Positions 57,677 through 64,000 of a stretch of DNA of 64,000 nucleotides are shown in pieces. This DNA is from Eutypa lata. Taxonomy: Eukaryota > Ascomycota > Sordariomycetes > Xylariales > Diatrypaceae. The DNA lies in assembly GCA_022661535.1 (NCBI GenBank), contig JAKULF010000007.1, positions 2,232,001-2,296,000 of the forward strand. The letters are read 5' to 3'. The position numbers were made by a program, and so were the translations under genes. How positions within the stretch are numbered: position 1 is the stretch's first letter; every line of letters begins with the position of its first letter. The notes under the pieces are model-generated. The model saw only the letters and a list, made by a program, of their open reading frames with translations. It ran no database searches and was not told the origin of the DNA.

Positions 57677-58099
57677 TGTGGTAACATACCCTATTTATGA
57701 GGGTTGACTCGTGTGCTTTCTTAACTTTATATGTGTTAGCAAGCTTTTACAAAATTACCTGGTGGTTGTCGGGTTGTAGATAATATTGAGGGTGTAGATT
57801 AAATGCTGAGTATTGGGTAATGTGAGAAGAAGCATCAACCATACGGTGTTAATGGTTACAGCCTGGATTGAGCTTCAATTGGACCTAAGTACGAATATAT
57901 TATCAACCTTGTATGTACTCCTAAATATACAACTTGTGTTAATAGATACATTTAAATAAAGAGAAAGAGGTGGCTTATATCTTCGGTTGTGACATCATTT
58001 GAGGGCTTGAAGTAATTAAACCCAATCAATCAATTAATGTATTGTCGTAATTTATGTCGAGTCAAAAAAATGTTGATAAAATTAAATCAGAAGTGGTCT

Positions 58100-58150
58100 G
58101 TCTGTGTGGGAATCGAACAAGTGCCTAGCTTACTTAGAGTGGTGCCATTA
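58100..58150 (-). repeat. tRNA-like B-box fragment
   Basis: On the minus strand the sequence GCACTTGTTCGATTCCCACAC contains a perfect RNA polymerase III B-box core GTTCGATTCCC. The flanking bases do not form a T-stem or a complete cloverleaf, so this is a relic of a tRNA or SINE rather than a tRNA gene. Confidence 0.4.
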
Positions 58151-58197
58151 CTGTATGCGTACATATATACCTAAATAAAAAGTTGGTTTTTGCCTTC

Positions 58198-58380
58198 GGG
58201 CACGCATGGTGCAGTGGTTAGCCACTTGCACAGAGATTACGGTCTCTCGGGCTTCTTCAAGAAAATCGGGTGATAGGTGCACGTCTTCTTAAGGGCCCCT
58301 CGTACAACTGGCTGAAAACGACCTGGCCTGAAGAGTGGTAAATACACCGATGACCTAAGTACTGAAAAGTTCAACCCAAG
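58198..58380 (+). mobile_element. SINE-like tRNA-derived element
   Basis: Begins with GCATGGTGCAGTGGTTAGCC, a tRNA D-arm/A-box sequence (TGGTGCAGTGG). Then comes a hairpin AGAGA-TTACGG-TCTCT in the position of an anticodon arm, and TCGGGCTTCTTCAAGAAAATC, resembling a B box disrupted by an insertion. A tRNA-unrelated body of about 100 bases follows and ends at a long T-rich tract. This layout (tRNA head, unrelated body, simple tail) is that of a SINE. No target duplication was found and no second copy is in the window, so the call is tentative. Confidence 0.5.
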
Positions 58381-58472
58381 TTTTTTTTTATCTTTTTATT
58401 TTTTATTCTTTTTTCATCTTTTTTTTTTATTTTTTTATTTTTTTTTATTTTTTTTTTATTTATTTATTTCGT
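58380..58472. repeat. T-rich low-complexity tract
   Basis: Runs of T interrupted by A, C or ATTTA words over about 90 bases, directly after the SINE-like unit; possibly its degenerate tail. Confidence 0.9.
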
Positions 58473-59295
58473 CTCCTGGAAAAAAGAAGAATTAACAATT
58501 AACAATTAATAAAATTAATAAAATAAGAAAACCAACTTCTAATACACAGCTACTAACTAAGATTGTATGTAGACAGGCGATGGATAATATATAACATAGT
58601 TGATAGATGTGTAAGAACATCAGGTACACCGAATTGACTCTTCCAGTAGTCATGGCAGGCTCGCACTCACCACGATCAATAGCAAGCAAGAGGTTTTCTA
58701 TCGTCACCGTCATCAATGTCAGTTAGTATCATGAGTATATACGAGCTAATGGTGCCACATTCTCCATTCAATGAGCGTAACCGAATAAAAATTTGGGAAG
58801 TGGGATAATCACTAGGTCCAGTTACTAGCACTTCAATGATCATTTTTTGATGATGAGAATATTTATATTAGTCTGACTCACGCTGTTTTGTCAAGGGAAT
58901 GGCGGGAAACTGAGAATGGTTGCTACGGCGGTAGGCCGGTTCCCCCTCAGGCACCCATTCGGTTTCCTTAGATGTATGTATGTATTTCATGCTGTATGTA
59001 TGTGACTCCCTTACAGTCGTAGTTCTAGTAACTGTTCTATATAGATATGATAAGATAGTTTATGATTTTAATACAGAGTGTTACTAGTTAATTGGTTGCA
59101 TGCTTGCTTAGGGCGCTTTCCGTTTTTGTCCCCAACCACAAGTTGGATTCAAACTACAATCTGCCGTCACTGTGTATTCACATGTTGCGTAAACATTGGT
59201 GCTTTCTAACATCCAGCATCTACACCCAATAAATACAAGCCTTTCTACTCTCAATTCTAATTGATGCATAGCAGAGAAGCATTAATCATATCACG

Positions 59296-60660
59296 ATGGG
59301 TCGATCTGCCAACCTGAAAAAGGGGTTTAAACAACTTCAAGGCTTCTCCTATGGAGATAACAAGCCCATTGATCTTGCGGAAGATTTCTACTTCGCACTT
59401 ATCAACGCCGACACCTCCCAGCCTGATTACAGCGTCCCCTTGGTCGTTTCTAACCTTACCAACCGCCTCACGGGTCTCTTGAAGATCTGCAGCATCAACG
59501 AGGACGTCTACAGACGCCTTCGAGGAGACAAGTCGTTTTGGTCTTTTGTCGTTGCGGCTTGGAACCCCCTGCACCCCTTGGCTCCTGAGAAAGTTCATCT
59601 GCTCGTGTCCTTTTTGTTGGAGGCTCGGCGCAGATACATCTCGACCCCCAGAGTGGGAAATGCCACCATTCTCACCAACGCCACCGACGCCCTCCTCAAG
59701 CTAGTCGACGAGGTGAAATCACAGGGTCTTCAGCAGCCAATCACCTCGCTGAATGCCCCGCCTGCCGTCTCCCTGACTCCTGGAGGCATGATCTGGCCCC
59801 CTGTGCACTTCGCCGGCATCGACATCGCCATGATGGCGATTAAGGGCGTCCGTGAGAAAATATACGCCCTCACGAGTACCAGCAGTCCGGGGCCGGCTAC
59901 CGCAGCCGCAGCCGCAACCGCACCTACGCCCACGCGTCTCGACGAGCCCCTAGCCATCCGAGCCCACCTCGCCCATCTGGCTCTAACAAAGATACAGCCA
60001 GACGCCAGCATTCCCACGGCCCTATACCTAGCGCCCGTGGCGTTCCTGCACCACTCGCAGCGCGCAGCCTGGTACAAGACGACAGGCCACAAGTCGCGCC
60101 TATACGGCACGGTCCCGGAGTTCGTCGAGTACGCGCACAAAGCGCTCAGCGGAAGTAAAAACCCGAAGAAACACGCCATCTGTCTGCTTACGCCCTGGTT
60201 CTTCGAGCCCGCCGCTGCCACGGATATGGCCCGCGAGCGCGACATCGCCATCCCGACGGCCTGGGCGAAGAGCTGCCCTCGCGCTGGCATGGTGCTTGTC
60301 ATCACGAGACTGAAGCGTGTGTACGGGAAGAAGACGTACCGGGTCGTGGTGTTCCAGCCGGGCCCGCCTCGCTACCCCGATGCTGTGGAGCCCCTGGACC
60401 GCAAGGAGATGCAGGATGCGTGGGTTGAGAAGATGCTTGGCGTTGTTGATGATGGGCTTGATGTTAAACAGGGCCACATTGGCGGATACATGCTGCGTCG
60501 CTACGACTCCGGCGACAAGACGCCGGAGGATTCGGTCGAGCTCGCGTGCGAGTTCGTTCGGGAGGTCGTCGCAGACCCTGAGAAGGCCGTGCCGGGAGGA
60601 AAGGGGTTAGTTCAGAGGGGGTTTGCGACGACCGAGCGCTGGGATGATGGTAAATATTAG
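59296..60660 (+). CDS. Hypothetical intronless protein, 454 residues
   Basis: Open frame from an ATG in good context (CACGATGGG) to the TAG ending at 60660, GC-richer than its flanks. I do not recognise the family. It begins with a basic stretch (MGRSANLKKGFKQLQGF), then mixed alpha-type sequence with WSFVVAAWNPLHPLAPEKVH near 80-100. An Ala/Thr/Pro-rich spacer (ATAAAAATAPTPT) lies near residue 200. A second region has several Trp/Phe/Pro clusters (LTPWFFEPAAATDM) and a Lys/Arg-rich strand-like segment (VLVITRLKRVYGKKTYRVVVFQPG). No signal peptide or membrane segment. Two-domain layout with a flexible spacer is inference. It has no obvious functional neighbours. Confidence 0.75.
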   Translation: MGRSANLKKGFKQLQGFSYGDNKPIDLAEDFYFALINADTSQPDYSVPLVVSNLTNRLTGLLKICSINEDVYRRLRGDKSFWSFVVAAWNPLHPLAPEKVHLLVSFLLEARRRYISTPRVGNATILTNATDALLKLVDEVKSQGLQQPITSLNAPPAVSLTPGGMIWPPVHFAGIDIAMMAIKGVREKIYALTSTSSPGPATAAAAATAPTPTRLDEPLAIRAHLAHLALTKIQPDASIPTALYLAPVAFLHHSQRAAWYKTTGHKSRLYGTVPEFVEYAHKALSGSKNPKKHAICLLTPWFFEPAAATDMARERDIAIPTAWAKSCPRAGMVLVITRLKRVYGKKTYRVVVFQPGPPRYPDAVEPLDRKEMQDAWVEKMLGVVDDGLDVKQGHIGGYMLRRYDSGDKTPEDSVELACEFVREVVADPEKAVPGGKGLVQRGFATTERWDDGKY

Positions 60661-61903
60661 GGGAAACGGGGGGGATCAACATGGTTTTGCCTTTTGTTAT
60701 TGTAGTGATACCCGCAGCGTAGCTGCATTGCTTGAGACAGCCGAATTGTTTTGTCTTAAGAGTTGTGTTGATACACTATCTTCATCGTGAAACATGATAC
60801 TACATCCCGCCCAAAGGTTTCACGCTACTAAGAAGGCGGGCGAGGCAGGATGTGAGTGGAGTCATGACTTTCCACTTATCAAAGCCATGGGATGGACACA
60901 ACCTGCCATTTAACTCCATTAAGCCCATCATGTTCTTGTCAAAGGGCTGCTGCCCCTTGCCCTACTTTGGAGGCAGCTCGCCACCTCTTTTTCTTGCTCC
61001 CTCCTGTCTCAACCCGTAAACATGGACGACGCACGATGGAAATCACATACTACGCGGTTGGCAAGGAATGGGGGACGTATTCTGGTGAATATAAACACCG
61101 ATTGGGATCCTCTGGAGGCGTAAAGCGATGCTGAACCTGGCCAAGCTCGATCAGACAAGGAAACGACTTCTTGCGAGCATGGGGCGACAGTTGTAGACTA
61201 GCGGTTTAACTAGTATTCGGTAAAGATGGATAGTCTCTGAATCCTCGACTCTGGGCTGTGAGTAACTCTAGCCAAAGCTGTATCCCGTAGATAGTGCTCC
61301 ATATTCCGAAGTGCATCGGTCAGGGGGTAAAGGGATTAACGTTGTTGTTTGGAAAAGCTCTCATGGGAAAATACTTGCTCATATTTTAGGATTTCCTTTC
61401 CACATGGCAGTATCTTTGAACCCTGGCGGTAATGCTATAATTGTAGTTTAGTGTGAATTCCTCGTGTCTGGTATTGCCTTAAGCTTCATAATATGGAAAT
61501 TTGTCACGCTGTTATACTATGATGCCATTATCGTTTCACTAGATTCTTGCGGCATATAACACATTGTGGTTATTATTATTATTTCGACGTTAAAATATAG
61601 TACTCGGCTGTTAGGAAACAAGAATGTAATTATAACGTCGAGAATTATATAATAGATATTTATTTAGTCAAGGCTGGATATGTTATAAAGTACACATTGT
61701 GTGTGATGAAGTCAAGTGGCGACGTACCTCCTCACTGGAATTCATTTTTTTAATACTTTCCAATAATATATCTTGTATACTCGAATAGGATTAAGTAGCT
61801 AAGTAAGATCCAGAGGAGCTGTGAAGTAAAGAGACCTTCATTTTATGGGCATAGCAGATCCTATAAATAAGATACAGGAATCATTAAATTTAATTAACAT
61901 TTC

Positions 61904-62087
61904 TGTCAGGATACAGGTGTAGGTCAGGTACTTCCAGGAAGCTCGGTTCTGTATTCGTAGCTAGGTCAGGAATCGAAGGCTAGATATAGCTTGCTACGCC
62001 TTGCTGTTGCCTTGCCATTGATGCCTGAGCTCCCTAGAGCTCCTGACCCCTTTGACCCCTTTAGGAAACCTTGCAACCACTTTGACA
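61904..62087. repeat. Possible solo LTR or LTR fragment
   Basis: Starts TGTCAGGATACAGG and ends ACTTTGACA, so the ends form the TGTCA...TGACA inverted pair usual for Gypsy/Copia LTRs. It contains repeated AGGTCAGG words. Part of it (61933-61995) resembles the relic at 7893-7956, which supports a dispersed family. There is no clear target-site duplication or primer-binding site, and the similarity of downstream sequence to an internal region is unknown. The true element may be longer. Confidence 0.35.
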
Positions 62088-63268
62088 ATACATCCTATTA
62101 TCCTGCCTGCTGACGATTTCATATAATTTCTAGGGGGGCACACCCGCAAAGATAGCGTTATCTTTATTTCTTCAAGATCGAAACTGGAAGTTATAACCAC
62201 CCTATGTTGTACCATCTGCATATCTTAAAATATATCTTGTGGAATCCCGTAAAGATTTTACGATCTGAAGCTGGACGATGTGGTGGGCTTGACCTATTGT
62301 CCTCCCCCAAAACGACAACGTTAGAGATAAAAAGGCGATAGAGCGAACTATAGTTCGAGGAGCGCATGTCGCGAGCTTTCCAGTATCATCGACAAGCTTC
62401 GCAAGAGCTACCTCGTCAATATGGTACACGGTGACTGACCCCAACTCCCTTCCCAGAGACATCGAAGTCTACACGAAGCGGTTTAGTTGGGATAAAATAA
62501 ATAAAATAAAAAGGCTAGTGTCGTATGCTTAGATAAAGCCTCCTTCACTACAAGGAACGATGCCCTCTCGCTGTCTGTAGGGTATTAGGAGAAAGAGAGA
62601 CAGGCTCATGCGAGCCATGGGGTGTGTTAGCTACTTCGACGTTACCGTTACTACAACAAACCCGAGTAAGCTTCATATCGTACCTGCCGCACTCTCCCGA
62701 CACTACCTCGATAAGATGGCACGACTATCAACAACACCCCCGAGAGGCCTCGGCGTCTTGCCAGACGACGCCGGCGAGCACTGGGAACGAAGATATCTTG
62801 ACAGGGATAGGTATCTAAGTCATATCCAACTACGAGCACCAGACACTTCAGTGCCATTTCACCAGTCTCGCCTCTGCACATACCGTACTGCTTGCTCAGA
62901 CCATCCATCCATCCCTCGACAGGCAATTCGTCCTACTACTAACCCAACCTACCGACTATTTAAACAGCCTCTCCTACGTACGATGGCGATAGGTAGAACT
63001 CAAAAGACCAATTACCTACCACTCCACAGCACAAAACATAGGTATCACACTAAAGATTGCAGATTTTACATTGAATTATCCTCGACCTGATTTGTTTCTG
63101 TCTTTGTCTTCTTCTATAGCTATATGCAAAGAAGGGTATCGTATCGTATATCGGGCCAACTCGACAACTCAACTGCCCGCCCTATCATAGCATCGTCTCC
63201 TGGGCCGGCCTGCCTAGGAAATCCTCTCTCCGGCTGGCTGCAACTCATGATCATGTTGGGGGGTTGTT

Positions 63269-63286
63269 TGTGTGTGTGTGTGTGTG
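63269..63286. repeat. TG dinucleotide microsatellite
   Basis: Nine perfect TG units in the 3' region of the mitochondrial carrier gene. A similar TG run lies inside intron 9 of the CDH gene near 7158-7173. Confidence 0.9.
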
Positions 63287-63455
63287 CCCTAATGACATGA
63301 GCATTCTACATACATACAAACAATTGCTGCTCTCCTTACTCTATCTACTCATGCCTTCTTGGGAGCGTACGTAAGTCAGCCTTGCCTGATACTAGATTCT
63401 TTGGTTCTTTTTTTTATTCTTGCTTGCTTTGTTTTGCTTTGCTTTTCTTCTTTCA

Positions 63456-64000
63456 TCAAGAAAATTCGGCTTGCTTGCGTCGACCTTCCGACCTGGCATG
63501 ATGGAGATTCTTCATCACGTACTCGTACGTCATCATCGTGACGGTTGCTGCTGGCACCGCCCGCATCATGTTAACGCCCATCCCGGCGTAGAACGCCCTC
63601 CAGCCTTCTTCGCGCAGGATGGTGCGGAACGTCATAACAACGCCCTTATACTTAGGTTCAAGAGCACTGGCTTTTGCTGCACTGCCCGACTGGCCCGACT
63701 GGTTTTCAGCTATCCCTAGACCCTGGAGGAATTCAACGCCGGGTGTTGGCCGCCGTTGTGTTTGCAGTCTCGTCCGGATGACTTCATGGGGATATGTTGC
63801 CGAGCTGGCCATGATCTTGGACATAATCGAAGCTGCCAGCACACCGAGCCAGTGCGACTGTCCATTATCATCATCGTCCATCTCTCCCATGCCTTTTCCG
63901 GTGAACTTATTCCGTAGAAACTCATAGGCGGGGAATTGCACTGCAACATGGCTGAGACCAAGCAGGGCGGGTGTGAGCCCAGAATAGAATGAGCCGATAC
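63456..64000 (-). CDS. Mitochondrial carrier family (SLC25) protein, C-terminal part
   Basis: The 3' part of an inner-membrane solute carrier, about 180 residues; the gene continues beyond base 64000. The visible part starts at the end of repeat two (FYSGLTPALLGLSHVAVQFPAYEFLR). It then runs through the matrix loop with Asp-rich DDDDNGQ and the third repeat, whose signature PHEVIRTRLQTQ fits Px(D/E)xx(K/R) plus the following Arg/Gln. REEGWRAFYAGMGVNMMRAVPAA completes the repeat and VTMMTYEYVMKNL ends the last helix. The GLxPxLLGxSHVAxQFPxYE pattern is that of NAD, folate/FAD and pyrimidine nucleotide carriers (yeast Yia6/Yea6/Rim2, human SLC25A32/33); the exact substrate cannot be set from this part. 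An insertion of about 35 residues after the signature is longer than usual. Confidence 0.85.
   Translation of the reverse strand, partial: IGSFYSGLTPALLGLSHVAVQFPAYEFLRNKFTGKGMGEMDDDDNGQSHWLGVLAASIMSKIMASSATYPHEVIRTRLQTQRRPTPGVEFLQGLGIAENQSGQSGSAAKASALEPKYKGVVMTFRTILREEGWRAFYAGMGVNMMRAVPAATVTMMTYEYVMKNLHHARSEGRRKQAEFS

Larger units (their letters stand above)
57677..59295. other. AT-rich intergenic with tRNA-related repeat pieces
   Basis: No protein gene is supported. It contains a B-box-like fragment at about 58105-58125, a SINE-like unit at about 58198-58380 followed by a long T-rich run (both listed), and ATGTATGT tetranucleotide words near 58973-59003. The last 70 bases are the leader of the gene at 59296. 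Confidence 0.45.
60661..63455. other. Intergenic with an LTR-like fragment
   Basis: The genes at 59296-60660 and 63456-64000 converge on this tract. It carries an LTR-like fragment at 61904-62087 (listed). The open frame at 62608-63090 starts from an ATG, but it has no domain, consists largely of Thr/Ser/Arg/His, and overlaps frames on the other strand, so I do not support it. A TG run lies at 63269-63286. Confidence 0.45.

Noticed and set aside
62608..63090. 160-codon open frame
   Set aside because: Thr/Ser/Arg/His-rich with no domain or homologue that I recognise, overlapped by an antisense frame, and located in the 3' region of two converging genes.
1..64000. CRISPR array, bacterial operons, integrase or phage genes
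   Set aside because: None seen; intron structure and gene families show a fungal nuclear genome.

Overview
The window reads as genomic DNA of a filamentous ascomycete, most likely a Sordariomycete. Coding exons are interrupted by short introns (48-64 bases in the best model) with GTNNGT donors, CTAAC/CTAAT branch sites and AG acceptors. Gene content is typically fungal: an AA9 lytic polysaccharide monooxygenase, cellobiose dehydrogenase, an ICE2-type ER protein, MFS and SDR families. Compact GC-richer gene islands sit in long AT-rich intergenic tracts. No bacterial operon structure, CRISPR array or confident tRNA or rRNA gene was seen.

Layout. At 1-7432 a secreted AA9 monooxygenase (minus strand, 3' end outside the window) and a ten-exon cellobiose dehydrogenase (plus) stand divergently; the second is the known electron donor of the first in oxidative cellulose attack. 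A DHA1-type MFS exporter follows at 8617-10404. About 11 kb is then almost empty. At 21529-25497 there are two disordered, probably nuclear proteins; the second has a conserved Cys/His/Arg-rich block. A HAD-family phosphatase with an inserted polyhistidine run lies at 27606-28868. Two copies of a structured, tRNA-promoter-like repeat follow (29.3 and 30.7 kb). Next come two hypothetical genes, the second a repeat-built Gln/Pro-rich protein (31457-35008). At 36376-36843 there is a clear MITE with TA target duplication. A probable mitochondrial protein lies at 39265-39978, and a small three-exon gene assembled by hand at 45712-46178.

The right part holds a GC-rich exon of an RNase T1-like protein lacking both catalytic histidines (47.8-48.2 kb), an ICE2-family ER membrane protein (50984-52362), and the wreck of a CYP505-type cytochrome P450 (55.0-55.8 kb) next to an intact short-chain dehydrogenase. 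It ends with a SINE-like tRNA-related region near 58.2 kb, an intronless hypothetical gene (59296-60660), an LTR-like fragment (61.9 kb), and the 3' part of a mitochondrial carrier running off the right edge.

The clearest functional partnership is AA9 plus CDH. The observations most worth following are the repeat pair with compensatory stem changes, the RNase-like protein without catalytic histidines, the MITE, and the strong excess of the palindrome TACCTAGGTA between genes. No wholly new multi-gene system could be established from sequence alone.
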